A stretch of DNA of 64,000 nucleotides from Aureliella sp046290675. GTDB taxonomy: Bacteria > Planctomycetota > Planctomycetia > Pirellulales > Pirellulaceae. Of this stretch, positions 33,910 through 43,398 are shown piece after piece. The translations under genes were made by a program, and so were the position numbers. Positions within the stretch are counted from its first letter, which is position 1. Every line of letters starts with the position of its first letter. The stretch lies in the NCBI GenBank assembly GCA_046290675.1, contig JBKAHA010000020.1, forward strand, positions 1 to 64,000. Direction: 5' to 3'. The notes under the pieces are model-generated. The model saw nothing but the letters and a program-made list of their open reading frames with translations. It was not told where the DNA came from and searched no databases.

Positions 33910-34986
33910 ATGCCTTTACAGTTGAAACTGATCGCAATCACAATCGCTTTCGCCTTTTGTTGGAATGTCGCAATCGGAGACGGGCCCGACGCTCGCCAGC
34001 ACAAACTCACTGTCGGAAAGCTCGCACCGCCGTTAAAAGCCGATCGATGGTTCAAGCGACAGCCGCTCAGCGCCTACGATGCGAAGAAGTTCTATGTCGT
34101 TGAAGTCTGGGCGACGTGGTGCGGTCCGTGCATACTGCAAATGCCACATTTGAGCGAGCTGGCGAAGAAGTATGCCCAAGATGGTTTGGAAGTGATCGCG
34201 CTCACGGCGACCGACCGCGCCAATACGGTCGAAGCCGTGGAGAAGTTCGTCAACGGCCGCGGGAAGGATTTTCAATTCGGCTACGCGACGTGCTGCGAAG
34301 CCACTTATGAATCGTTTATGGCCGCTTCCGGAAATGATGCGATCCCCTGTAGCTTCGTCATCGATCGACAGGGAAAGATCGCTTACATCGGCCGGCCGGC
34401 AAATCTCGACTACGTGCTGTCACGCGTCGCCGCGGGGAAATGGCGAGGCAAAGCGGACGCAGACGAACTTCAAAACATCGCCGATTCGATCAAAGCGCTG
34501 CCGGCACTTGCACAAGAAGATGCAAAGGCCGCCATGAAGTTCATCAACAAACTGGAAACGATCAACCTTGAGCGGACTTATAGCCTGGACGTAGCATCAG
34601 TAAAAGTCTCTACGCTGACTCGGCTTGGGAAATACGCAGAAGCAAAAGCGGCAATCGAAACCGTTAAACCGCACTATTTGAAATCGCAGGACTGGGGCAG
34701 ACTCGCAATGGTCGCTTCCGGTTTGGCATCACGGATGAACAACCCAGAGGGCGTTCAGCGGGCCTACGCCCTCAGGGTCATGAAGGAATCACGCACGGCG
34801 GCAAAAGAGGATGTTGAATCACTGGTCAAGATTGCCATCGCCTATCGAATTTCCAATGACCTCGACCTGTTTGTCGAATGCATGACCTTCGCGATCGAGA
34901 AGACCGACAACTCTGCGTTCAAGGCCATGCTGCAGCAGAGTATTGACGCAACGAAGAAGCAAGTGGGCGAACAGCCCGAAAAGTAG
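33910..34986 (+). CDS. Exported TlpA-like thioredoxin-family protein
   Basis: 358 residues from ATG 33910; the open frame starts 81 codons earlier without coding character. Signal peptide MPLQLKLIAITIAFAFCWNV. Residues ~35-180 form a TlpA/ResA-type fold with VVEVWATWCGPCILQMP, in which WCGPC is the redox motif, then IPCSFVIDRQGKIAYIG with the conserved cis-Pro. The remaining ~175 residues are helical (LGKYAEAKAAIETVKPHY ...), TPR-like. It lies between two glycoside hydrolase genes in the same direction, 255 bp after the first. Disulfide exchange on exported proteins is the likely activity. Confidence 0.85.
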   Translation: MPLQLKLIAITIAFAFCWNVAIGDGPDARQHKLTVGKLAPPLKADRWFKRQPLSAYDAKKFYVVEVWATWCGPCILQMPHLSELAKKYAQDGLEVIALTATDRANTVEAVEKFVNGRGKDFQFGYATCCEATYESFMAASGNDAIPCSFVIDRQGKIAYIGRPANLDYVLSRVAAGKWRGKADADELQNIADSIKALPALAQEDAKAAMKFINKLETINLERTYSLDVASVKVSTLTRLGKYAEAKAAIETVKPHYLKSQDWGRLAMVASGLASRMNNPEGVQRAYALRVMKESRTAAKEDVESLVKIAIAYRISNDLDLFVECMTFAIEKTDNSAFKAMLQQSIDATKKQVGEQPEK

Positions 34987-35212
34987 CAGGTCGAATGCTG
35001 TTAGTTGCCCGGAATCACATATGACGATCAATGCCTCTCTTCATCCATTCAGTCGAACACGAACGTACCTGACCCACGCATCAATCGTCGCCTCATTTGT
35101 CAACGATAGCCGCCCGACCGCGGACTAGACCCAAACCGCTCGGGGTTCCACACTGCGAGTGGCTCGCAGCGGCGCGGGTTGAGCTACGATCTTCAATCAA
35201 AGAGACTCAAAC

Positions 35213-37792
35213 ATGAAGATGATACTGCAGTTCGCATGCTTCGTCATGCTGTTACAACTCGCCACAGCCGATGCGCAGGTGCTGGACAAGCAGCAGCAGC
35301 TTCAGAACGAATCGTGGTGGTACAACAAAGACTTTGACTGGTACCAGCAGAACATTCCCTTCTTTGAATGTTCCGACCGCGAAGTCACCACCACCTATTA
35401 CTATCGCTGGGATCTGCTGACCAAGCATCTCACCTACGCCAGCCCGAATACCGGCTATTCCTTCACCGAATTCATCGACCGGCCGTTCTGGTCGGGCGCC
35501 TACGGAGCCATCAGTTGCCCCGCCGGCCATCAACTGTACGAAGCCCGCTGGCTGAAAAAACCGCGCGTCGCGAATGACTACTCGCGTTATTGGCTGAGAA
35601 CGCCTGGAGCTCAACCGCGAAACTATTCGACGTGGCTGGCCGATTCCGTGTGGGCCGTGAATCAGGTTCATCCCGACGAACGGTTTCTGGTGGATCTGCT
35701 GGATGACCTCATCAAGAACTACGAAGGCTGGGAGCAGCGTCAATTCGTTCCCGAAGTCGGTCTGTTCTGGCAGACCGGCCACGACGACGGCATGGAATTT
35801 AACATCAACAGCCGCCAAACGAGGGACATCCTACGAGGAGCTCCCAGCTATCGGCCTTCGTTTAACGCCTACATGTGGGCCGATGCTCAGGCGATCGCTC
35901 GCATCGCCCGGCGAGCCAACCGCAACGACATCGCCGAACGTTTCACGAAGAAGGCTGACGACCTCAAAGCGAAAATGCTTGAACTGATGTGGGACGAAAA
36001 GCGGCAGTTCTTCTTCCCCGTTCTGAAGAACGACGAAACACGCGACGGCCACACGATGAAGGCGTTGACGCGCACCTACGAAAGCGGCCGGCACGCTGGC
36101 GACCCGCACGGTCGGGAACTCATTGGTTACGTGCCGTGGCAATTCAACCTGCTGCCGGGCGGAAGCAAATACGACGTCGCGTGGAAGAAACTGATGGATC
36201 GCGACGGCTTCTACGCCGATTTCGGGCCATCGACCGTAGAGCGCAACGACCCGATGTTCCTGCTAAAAAAATCGTGCTGCTGGTGGAGCGGTCAGTCGTG
36301 GCCCTACGCAACCACACAGACATTGAAGGCTCTCGCGAACTCACTGCAACGCGGCAATAAAACACTTTCAAACGACGACTACGCGAAGCTGCTCGGCATC
36401 TACGCTCGATCACATCGCAAGGACGGCAAGCCCTATCTGGCCGAAGCGCTGCATCCCGACACTGGTTCGTTTGAAGGCCACGACGGATACAACCATTCCG
36501 AACACTATCTGCATTCGGGCTACTGCGATCTTGTCATCACGGGCCTCGCCGGACTCGTGCCCCGCGGCGATGACGCGCTGCAGGTCCATCCGCTCGCGCC
36601 TGCCGACTGGAACTACTTCGCACTCGACGATGTTCCCTACCGAGGCCACTTGGTCAGCATTGTGTGGGATAAAAACGGCGGCCGCTACAAGCTCGGTAAG
36701 GGATTGCACGTGCTGGTCGACGGCAAACGTGTTGGCGGCGCGGACACGCTTCAGCCTGTCACCATCGAAGCCGCCGCCCCGCTCAAGACCACCGACCAAC
36801 GCAGCGCGGCCGATCGCGAAGCACTGGTCGCGACCAACTTCGCCGTGAACAACGATGGCACGTTCTACCCGGCGATCGAGGCCAGCTACACGGCTCCGCG
36901 GACATCGCTGGCAAAGGTCAACGACGGCAACTACTGGTACCTGCTGCACCCGCCCAACCGCTGGACCAGCCAGGGCTCGCCGAACAAACAGGATTGGCTG
37001 TCCGTGGACTTCGGCACGCCCCGAACCATCCATACGGTCAAATTGTATGTGCTCGACGATACGATGCGCAACGACAGCCCCATCGCGCCGCCTGAATCCA
37101 TCAAACTGGAATCGTGGTCCGGCGGCGCATGGGAAGAAGTCAGCTTCCAGGCGTCCAGCGAAACAATCTCCGGCCACCGCCCGCACACGCTGACGTTCCA
37201 AGCGATCAACACGCAAAAACTTCGAGCCACTCTCACACACAGCGCCGCCGGCCCTTCGGGCCTGACCGAACTCGAAGCGTGGGGCGACGTCAAACTGCCG
37301 CTGGAATCGTTGCCACACCCGCCTAGCAACCTGGCCTACAACGACGGCGGGAGTGAATTTCCCAAAGCAACCGCCAGCTACCACGACCGCTTCGGCGGAG
37401 TCCCCAAATCTGCCATCGATGGTCGCACCAACTTCCTGGCAACTCCGACGAATCGCTGGACGAGTTTCGAGTCTCCGAACAAAGTCGACTGGTTGGAAAT
37501 CGATTTCGGCAAGCAGGTGGAATTCCGCAAAGTCGATCTCGCCATCTACGACGACCAAGGCGGCGTCCAGCGTCCGATCAAGTATGACTTCGAGATCTGG
37601 AACGGCGACAAGTGGCAACCGATTGAAGACGTCCAACGCCAACCGAAAGAACCCGCCGGCAGCCAATGGAACTCGGCCACGTTTAAGTCACAGAAGGCAA
37701 CCAAACTCCGAATCCTCTTCACCAACCGAGACCGCGCCCGCAGTGGCGTGACGGAAGTGATGGTTTGGAGCGATCCTTCAGCCGAACGCTAA
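35213..37792 (+). CDS. MGH1/GH63-like (alpha/alpha)6 glycoside hydrolase with two discoidin-like domains
   Basis: 859 residues with a signal peptide (MKMILQFACFVMLLQLATADA). Residues ~25-480 form an (alpha/alpha)6-barrel of the mannosylglycerate-hydrolase-like group: YYYRWDLLTKH, DRPFWSGAYGAISCPAGHQL, GLFWQTGHDDGMEFN, RPSFNAYMWADAQAIA, and WWSGQSWPYATTQTLKAL near the end. A beta-rich segment (~490-540) precedes two F5/8 type C domains (~550-690, ~700-855; both with NRWTS(Q/F)xSPNKxDWL(S/E)VDFG). The substrate is unknown; with the GH43-like enzyme upstream, arabinan-type glycans are a fair guess. It is the last gene of the rightward carbohydrate locus and converges with the pyruvyltransferase-like gene. 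Confidence 0.82.
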   Translation: MKMILQFACFVMLLQLATADAQVLDKQQQLQNESWWYNKDFDWYQQNIPFFECSDREVTTTYYYRWDLLTKHLTYASPNTGYSFTEFIDRPFWSGAYGAISCPAGHQLYEARWLKKPRVANDYSRYWLRTPGAQPRNYSTWLADSVWAVNQVHPDERFLVDLLDDLIKNYEGWEQRQFVPEVGLFWQTGHDDGMEFNINSRQTRDILRGAPSYRPSFNAYMWADAQAIARIARRANRNDIAERFTKKADDLKAKMLELMWDEKRQFFFPVLKNDETRDGHTMKALTRTYESGRHAGDPHGRELIGYVPWQFNLLPGGSKYDVAWKKLMDRDGFYADFGPSTVERNDPMFLLKKSCCWWSGQSWPYATTQTLKALANSLQRGNKTLSNDDYAKLLGIYARSHRKDGKPYLAEALHPDTGSFEGHDGYNHSEHYLHSGYCDLVITGLAGLVPRGDDALQVHPLAPADWNYFALDDVPYRGHLVSIVWDKNGGRYKLGKGLHVLVDGKRVGGADTLQPVTIEAAAPLKTTDQRSAADREALVATNFAVNNDGTFYPAIEASYTAPRTSLAKVNDGNYWYLLHPPNRWTSQGSPNKQDWLSVDFGTPRTIHTVKLYVLDDTMRNDSPIAPPESIKLESWSGGAWEEVSFQASSETISGHRPHTLTFQAINTQKLRATLTHSAAGPSGLTELEAWGDVKLPLESLPHPPSNLAYNDGGSEFPKATASYHDRFGGVPKSAIDGRTNFLATPTNRWTSFESPNKVDWLEIDFGKQVEFRKVDLAIYDDQGGVQRPIKYDFEIWNGDKWQPIEDVQRQPKEPAGSQWNSATFKSQKATKLRILFTNRDRARSGVTEVMVWSDPSAER

Positions 37793-37853
37793 ACCAGCGT
37801 CCTCCCTGGATGACAGTGATGAACGCGTTGAGCGTGGAAGGTCCATGATTTAC

Positions 37854-39164
37854 CTATCGCTGCAGAGTTTGCGAGGCTTTCAGTGCCTCGCTTAGCGTAC
37901 GCATTGTTTCGGCCTGCTTTCTTTGCACCAACGCCTTTGCCTTTGCTGCTTTCTCTCGAGCTGCTTCCGGGGCCGTTGCTAATTTGAGAACGGCTGGCAC
38001 GATGCGTTGTTGCTCTTCTTCTGAGTCATGATCGAACAGCCAGTCGCCCAATCCGATGTCTTCCCACATGTAGCCTTTGCTGGTTTGCTCTGCAAACCTG
38101 CAGACAATTGCGGGAATTCCGTGCCCGATACACATGATGGGAGAGTGCATTTCGTTGCCAAACAATCCTGCGCTGCGGACATACACGCTGACCGCTTCTC
38201 CGGTTAGCCAATAGTTCGGTCGCCAGACCACACGATCTCGAATCTTCGCAGGCAGCTTGTCGTACAACATCTCCTTGCCGACCGCCATCTGTGTCCGGTC
38301 TTCCGGGCAGATCAAAATCTTCAGGTCGGTTTCATCGACAACACGTTCGATTGCAGTTCGTAAAGGTGCGTGGTCATGCTCTTTCATCGCTTCGTTTCGA
38401 GCATGTTTGATGGGGTCAAAAGCTCGACCTTTCTTGATCGTCCAGTACGGCGTGTAACGCAATCGGGGGATACAACAAAGAAATTTGCCGGCTTCTAACT
38501 GGTTCGCCACCAGAAACTCTTCTGCCTTTTGGGGGTCGCGCAGGTCACAGGCAAACGCACCGTCGGGACCAAATTCCATGACGGGTGATTTTGCCCCCAA
38601 CGACTTTGCCAACTTCAGCGACTTGCCGTCACGAAAGTACACGAATCGCGAGTCGGACAGCACTTGGATCGAGCGATCCATCGCGTCCTTAGATCGAGCA
38701 CTGGTGGCGGACGATTTTTTGCGGGGAAACGTGATGCCGTAGATACCGTAAGGCTTGCCGGTTTCCTGCTTCCAGCGGATTAAGTCTCGTTCCGCAACGA
38801 TGGATGCACCGCTACCGTGCAGCAGGAAGTCGCATTTTTCAAACGCGCGTCGCAACTCTGCGCTTCCTTGTTTGGCGATTGTTAATCCGGGAAACTCCTT
38901 CAACAGCAACTGCTCAACGCCGTTGTCAACATTCGATGGCCACAACGTGATCCTCGCTTCGGGCAGATGTTTGCGAAGAATGCTAAGCACACCGGGCGTA
39001 TGCGCAATGTCGCCGATATTGACTGTCTGCCATGAAGACCGCAAAAGGATCCTGGGTGGAGACTTGGACTCGGAAGTTTCCGCTAAGGCTGAATTCAACG
39101 TTGCTGCCAACGCAGCACCACTCGAGATATTGAGGAAGTCTCTTCTACGCACCACACGGCTCAC
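37854..39164 (-). CDS. Polysaccharide pyruvyltransferase-family protein with Tat-like signal
   Basis: 436 residues if started at GTG 39164. There is no ATG in this stretch; the frame is open back to a TTG at 39281. The N-terminus VVRRRDFLNISSGAALAATL is a twin-arginine-type signal. The body matches the PF04230 (CsaB/WcaK-like) fold: TVNIGDIAHTPGVLSILRKH, LLHGSGASIVAERDLI, GIYGITF, DSRFVYFRDGKSLKLAKSLG, VEFGPDG-type loop, and EMHSPIMCIGHGIPAIVCRF near the end. Enzymes of this family add ketal pyruvate to surface sugars, but exported Tat versions in planctomycetes are uncharacterised and might not be transferases. Last gene of the five-gene operon. Confidence 0.75.
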   Translation of the reverse strand: MSRVVRRRDFLNISSGAALAATLNSALAETSESKSPPRILLRSSWQTVNIGDIAHTPGVLSILRKHLPEARITLWPSNVDNGVEQLLLKEFPGLTIAKQGSAELRRAFEKCDFLLHGSGASIVAERDLIRWKQETGKPYGIYGITFPRKKSSATSARSKDAMDRSIQVLSDSRFVYFRDGKSLKLAKSLGAKSPVMEFGPDGAFACDLRDPQKAEEFLVANQLEAGKFLCCIPRLRYTPYWTIKKGRAFDPIKHARNEAMKEHDHAPLRTAIERVVDETDLKILICPEDRTQMAVGKEMLYDKLPAKIRDRVVWRPNYWLTGEAVSVYVRSAGLFGNEMHSPIMCIGHGIPAIVCRFAEQTSKGYMWEDIGLGDWLFDHDSEEEQQRIVPAVLKLATAPEAAREKAAKAKALVQRKQAETMRTLSEALKASQTLQR

Positions 39165-39204
39165 TTTTGTTGGACACTTATGAATCGATACTGCCCTCGC
39201 CCGC

Positions 39205-39579
39205 TTACTCAATGACAACGTTCTCGTTGGATACGAGAATCGTTGAGCGGGTCCAGTCGATGAAGTTCTTTTCGTCTTCAAAGAATATTTTCACGTACTC
39301 TTTGGCTTTTTCCGTGGACCAGTCTCGGAGGAGTGCCTCTTCGCTCTCGACCCAAAGCTCTGCGATTCCGTCGAAGGTTTCAACCAGTCCGGTGCAAGGG
39401 CCAACCACAAGGTCTCGACCGGATGATTCGAGGGGTAAGACCTGCACATAGCGTTTGACGCCAAGTGTTTGAAAGGCGTCAGCTGGTGCAGCCTGAGGAT
39501 GTTTCTCGCTCCAGTAAGCCTGAAACTCGTCGCGGCTCAACTGGGGTTGCCGTCGCATGAGATAACTGATTTTGATCAT
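39205..39579 (-). CDS. EthD-domain protein
   Basis: 124 residues from ATG 39579. It is a single dimeric alpha/beta barrel (ferredoxin-like) of the EthD family: MIKISYLMRRQPQLSRDEFQ, YWSEKHPQ, and the C-terminal strand ETFDGIAELWVESEEALL. Members include ether-degradation accessory proteins, monooxygenases and small aldolase-like enzymes, and the substrate cannot be told from sequence. It is 66 bp after the esterase and 40 bp before the pyruvyltransferase-like gene, so the three should be one transcript. Confidence 0.85.
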   Translation of the reverse strand: MIKISYLMRRQPQLSRDEFQAYWSEKHPQAAPADAFQTLGVKRYVQVLPLESSGRDLVVGPCTGLVETFDGIAELWVESEEALLRDWSTEKAKEYVKIFFEDEKNFIDWTRSTILVSNENVVIE

Positions 39580-39645
39580 TGCGTCCTCGAAAGTTAGAAG
39601 AAAGCTCAGCGGTACTAGAAGGATACCGCTGCAAAAACCGCAAGA

Positions 39646-40572
39646 CTACTTGCTCAACACACGGCTGACGAAGTCTACCTGCATTCTGCGGAGTTCTGGC
39701 TCCCGAAATTCTGGTCCGCCATGTTTGGCTCCCTCAATGATGTGCAACTTGCAATCCACATTCATTTTGCCGAGCGCTTCCTGAAGTGCTTTGCTTTGAT
39801 TCAGCGGTACGGTTGGGTCATCACTTCCGTGGATGATAAAAAACGGTGGGTCGTCTTTGTCGATGTAGGTGATGGGATTCACCTGCCGAATGCCTTCCCT
39901 GTTCTCAAGCACTGTACCGCCGCCCAGAAGTTTGGATTCGGGAGACCCGTCGCGATTGTGTTTCTCATAGCCCTTGGCCGTTACGAATAGTTCAAAATCC
40001 GTGGGACCATACAAGTCGACCACCGCTTGCACCTGACTGGACTGTTTGGGCCAGCCCCCGCTGCCTTCCAGTTCGTCGACTCCTCCTGATGTTCCGACAA
40101 GCGCGGCCAGATGACCGCCCGCAGAAGCCCCTCCGACGGCGATACGGTCTGGGTCGATCTGATACTTGTCAGCATGAGCCCGCAGGTAACGAATCGCGCA
40201 CTTACAATCTTCAATCTGTGCTGGAAAGGGAGCTTCACCAGTCAAGCGATACTCAATGGTGACGCTCACGAATCCGCGCCGGACGAATGGCACCATCGAA
40301 TAGATGCCGCTCTCCTTCCTGCCGCCCTGCCAGCCACCGCCATGAATCCAGACAAACACGGGCGCTGGTTCTTGCAAACGTTGCTTCGGCGACAAAATGT
40401 GCATCGTCAAGTCACGACCACCGCCTTTGCCGAAGACAACATTTTCTTCGATGGACACGTCCTTCGGAATCTTTGGCATATTCTCTTTGGCTTGGTTCCG
40501 ATTCTCTTGACCTGTCGCGAGACTCGATAGGCCGGTCAGTACTAACATGGCGAGTACAACAATTCGTTTCAT
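39646..40572 (-). CDS. Secreted alpha/beta-hydrolase (esterase/lipase, BD-FAE-like)
   Basis: 308 residues with a signal peptide (MKRIVVLAMLVLTGLSSLATG). It has the hormone-sensitive-lipase/BD-FAE pattern: oxyanion motif HGGGW at 77-81, nucleophile elbow GGASAGG with Ser150, acid Asp252 in HGSDDPTVP, and His284 in EGAKHGGPEF. Likely an esterase that removes acyl groups from carbohydrate or a small ester. The start is 37 bp after the NtrC-like gene's stop, and it belongs to the same minus-strand operon. Confidence 0.88.
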   Translation of the reverse strand: MKRIVVLAMLVLTGLSSLATGQENRNQAKENMPKIPKDVSIEENVVFGKGGGRDLTMHILSPKQRLQEPAPVFVWIHGGGWQGGRKESGIYSMVPFVRRGFVSVTIEYRLTGEAPFPAQIEDCKCAIRYLRAHADKYQIDPDRIAVGGASAGGHLAALVGTSGGVDELEGSGGWPKQSSQVQAVVDLYGPTDFELFVTAKGYEKHNRDGSPESKLLGGGTVLENREGIRQVNPITYIDKDDPPFFIIHGSDDPTVPLNQSKALQEALGKMNVDCKLHIIEGAKHGGPEFREPELRRMQVDFVSRVLSK

Positions 40573-40609
40573 GGATAGCTCCCATGGGGGCCATTAAGGG
40601 TGTGAAGGT

Positions 40610-41968
40610 TCAGTGCAAACCGTATCGGTTCATTTTGTAGTGAAGGGTACGGACGCTTACGCCGAGTGCTTGTGCGGTTCGTTCTCGATGACAATCATTC
40701 GCAGCAATTGCAGCTTGTATCGCATTCTTCTCGGCGTGTTCTACGGCATCGGCCAGCGTCACAATGACGTTGGTCTCACCATTCGGCTTGCGGGACAATT
40801 CGGCTGGCAAGTCAGCCGCTGATATCCGGTCGCCTCCCGTCGTGACCACCAAACGCTCGATGACATTTCGGAGCTGGCGGATGTTGCCGGGCCAGCTTGC
40901 AGAGATCAAGACATCCATCGCTTCTGTATTGATCGCTTTTTCGGGACGACCATGGCGAGTACAAAAATGGCTGAGAAAGTGGTTGGTGAGCAAAGGAATG
41001 TCATCACGTCGCTGTCGCAGGGGCGGAACTTCGATCGGGACGATGTTTAGCCGATAAAAAAGGTCTTCGCGGAATGTGCCGTCGTCGACCAGTTGCTGAA
41101 CATCACGGTTGGTCGCGGACACGATGCGAGCGTCGGATTCCAATGGCTCCTCGCCGCCAACGCGTGCGAACTGACCACTTGCCAAAACTCGCAGCAAATC
41201 GACCTGACTCTTGGCCGGAATCTCCGTGATCTCATCAAGGAATAGCGTGCCCGCTGCTGCTACCTCAAAGCATCCGGGCTTTTGCCGAGAAGCTCCCGTG
41301 AACGATCCTTTCTCGTGACCGAAGAGTTCGCTTTCAAGCAGCGATTCGGGAAGAGCGCCGAGATTGACGGCGACAAATGGATTCGCGGATCGGTCACTCA
41401 AGTCGTGAATGGCGCGGGCAATCAGTTCCTTGCCGGTTCCGCTCTCGCCCTGAATGAGAACCGTTGCATCTGTGTCGGCAACCTGTCGAACCTGCGTGAG
41501 TACTTCCTTGAGTGCTCGGCAGTTGCCAACGATTCCGGAGACTTCACCGACTTCGGCAAGCTTGTCACGGAGCTGCCGATTTTCTGTTTGAAGTTGATGG
41601 TGTTCTCGTGCTTTGGTGACCTGCTGCCGAATCAGATTGAGGTCAACGGGCTTGGTGATGAAGTCGAACGCTCCGCGACGCATGGCATCGACCGCTGTTT
41701 CGACGGTACCGTGCGCGGTAATGACAATGGCCGTTGTACCGGGGCGACGTTGCTGCACGAGCGACACCAGTTCCAATCCATCGCGATCACCGGGCAGCCT
41801 GACGTCGGCGATCACAAGCTGAAAGTTACCTGCGTCGAACTTGTCAATTGCCTCGTTGACCGTCCCTGCGGTCGCGATGTCATCGGCCAGTTCATCCAGC
41901 CCCTTTGATAGTCCAGAGCGAATGTTTGGCTCGTCGTCGACAATCAGAATGTGAAACGCTTCGTCCAT
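40610..41968 (-). CDS. NtrC-family sigma-54-dependent response regulator
   Basis: 452 residues. The receiver domain (1-120) has acidic DDE at 11-13, phosphoacceptor Asp55 in LVIADVRLPG, and Lys106. The AAA+ central domain (~145-370) has Walker A GESGTGKE (174-181), sigma-54 contact loop GSFTGA (221-226) and Walker B LFLDEI (242-247). A Fis-type helix-turn-helix (ERTAQALGVSVRTLHYKMNR) closes the protein. It therefore activates sigma-54 promoters from a distant palindromic site. Such a palindrome and two -24/-12 elements lie ~1.5 kb away, upstream of its partner kinase. The ATG immediately follows the kinase stop codon. Confidence 0.95.
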   Translation of the reverse strand: MDEAFHILIVDDEPNIRSGLSKGLDELADDIATAGTVNEAIDKFDAGNFQLVIADVRLPGDRDGLELVSLVQQRRPGTTAIVITAHGTVETAVDAMRRGAFDFITKPVDLNLIRQQVTKAREHHQLQTENRQLRDKLAEVGEVSGIVGNCRALKEVLTQVRQVADTDATVLIQGESGTGKELIARAIHDLSDRSANPFVAVNLGALPESLLESELFGHEKGSFTGASRQKPGCFEVAAAGTLFLDEITEIPAKSQVDLLRVLASGQFARVGGEEPLESDARIVSATNRDVQQLVDDGTFREDLFYRLNIVPIEVPPLRQRRDDIPLLTNHFLSHFCTRHGRPEKAINTEAMDVLISASWPGNIRQLRNVIERLVVTTGGDRISAADLPAELSRKPNGETNVIVTLADAVEHAEKNAIQAAIAANDCHRERTAQALGVSVRTLHYKMNRYGLH

Positions 41969-43348
41969 TTAGTGTCGCTCGTCTGCTGTTCTTTGATTCT
42001 GTAATGACGTCGGCAAGACCAACAGGAAGACAGCTCCAGAATCTGATGGTTGTATGTCTAGCGTGCCGTTGTGCTGTCTGATGATCTTGTCGCATAGCGC
42101 TAGGCCCAGGCCGGTGCCTTCGCTCTTGGTTGTGAAATACGGATCAAATATCTTCTCGCGTAGTTCATCCGACACGCCAGGACCGGTGTCACTGATTCTA
42201 ATCGACACATAAGCCGGTTCAGCAGTGGCTTCGATGCGGACGCGACCGCCGTCTGGCATGGCTTCAAGTGCGTTGACAAAGATGTTGAGCAGAACCTGTT
42301 CAAGCCGAACCTGGTCGACTGGCAGGTCATCCGGAAGATTCGTCGAGAACTGGACGCTGACGTCCACAGACTGCGACGCCGCTTGAGGAAGGATCAGGTC
42401 AATCTGCCGTTGAATGAGCTCTCGAATGTTGACGGGGTGAAGATTCAGTCGGCCGAGGGATGCGAAATCGCGAAAACCCTCAAGGACGCCTCCGACGCGA
42501 GCCATTTCAGTTTTGATGATCCGCAACATGCCCTGAACTTCACCACATGAGTTGTCTCGTTCGAGTTGCTCCTCCAACAACTGCACGTGTAGCGAAAGGG
42601 CTGCCAGCGGGTTCTTGATTTCGTGATGCAATCCAGCGGCAAGTGAGCCAAGCCCCATATATCGCTCCATGCGGAGCATTCGATCTTCGGTCAGGACGCG
42701 CGCGGTCACATCACGGATCTGAAGGACAAACCCGATCTCCGCGCCATCGACGTCGTTCAGCGTTTGACAAAAAGTCCGCAGCACGGTCTTGTGGTCGTCG
42801 GACTTCACGGTGAAGTCGCGTGTCATTCCCGATGATCGCTCAATCGTCCATTGGTTCCGAAACTCATCGAGTGGAACGTGGACAGAAACTTCACGGAGAG
42901 ACCGACCGACGCAATCACCAGCAGGACGCAACATCTCAAGTCCGCGCCGATTGATGCTCGTAACGATTCCGTTCAAATCTGTCGTGATCACTCCCTGTTC
43001 CATACTGCTGAGTATGTCTCCCGCATGTGCTTTGATGTCTCTCAGCGACTGCTGAGATGTCCGATAAGCACGCGCAAGAAAAGCAATGGCAATTCCCGTC
43101 AAGACAACATGAATCACGACCAATATGGTCAGTCGAAACTGCCAGCGTAGTTCATCAGCAAGAAACTCGACCGGTGCAGTGTCCTCGCCCGGCAGCGTTC
43201 TGATGAGTTCTTCAATAATGACCTGTTCACGAGCAAAGTCATACAGTTCCCAAAGAGTGATCGCTAGCGCGGTAACGCTCAGCAGCAACAGCCCGAGAAC
43301 TACTGCGCGATAGCTTCTCCAACTCTCTTGAGTCTCCACTCGAAACAT
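41969..43348 (-). CDS. NtrB/ZraS-like membrane sensor histidine kinase
   Basis: 459 residues. Two hydrophobic helices (~17-35 and ~73-93) enclose a ~37-residue outside loop, too small for a classical periplasmic sensor. A PAS-like domain follows (~105-220; SMEQGVITTDLNGIVTSINR). Then come the H box HHEIKNPLAALS (His242), the N box NIFVNALEAM, DTGPGV and GTGLGLAL of the ATPase domain. It should phosphorylate Asp55 of the NtrC-like regulator encoded directly downstream (stop and start abut as TAAATG). A sigma-54 promoter ~50 bp upstream implies autoregulation. Confidence 0.93.
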   Translation of the reverse strand: MFRVETQESWRSYRAVVLGLLLLSVTALAITLWELYDFAREQVIIEELIRTLPGEDTAPVEFLADELRWQFRLTILVVIHVVLTGIAIAFLARAYRTSQQSLRDIKAHAGDILSSMEQGVITTDLNGIVTSINRRGLEMLRPAGDCVGRSLREVSVHVPLDEFRNQWTIERSSGMTRDFTVKSDDHKTVLRTFCQTLNDVDGAEIGFVLQIRDVTARVLTEDRMLRMERYMGLGSLAAGLHHEIKNPLAALSLHVQLLEEQLERDNSCGEVQGMLRIIKTEMARVGGVLEGFRDFASLGRLNLHPVNIRELIQRQIDLILPQAASQSVDVSVQFSTNLPDDLPVDQVRLEQVLLNIFVNALEAMPDGGRVRIEATAEPAYVSIRISDTGPGVSDELREKIFDPYFTTKSEGTGLGLALCDKIIRQHNGTLDIQPSDSGAVFLLVLPTSLQNQRTADERH

Positions 43349-43398
43349 GACGGGCTCTTAGGTCCTGTTCTTACGGTTGCTGATTTACGGTATCGCTC

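Noticed and set aside
36410..37666. 418-codon minus-strand frame opposite the MGH1-like hydrolase
   Set aside because: The plus-strand gene has clear domains and a signal peptide; the antisense frame is a by-product of GC-rich codons.
41282..41908. 208-codon plus-strand frame inside the NtrC-like gene
   Set aside because: Fully antisense to a gene with intact receiver, AAA+ and Fis domains.
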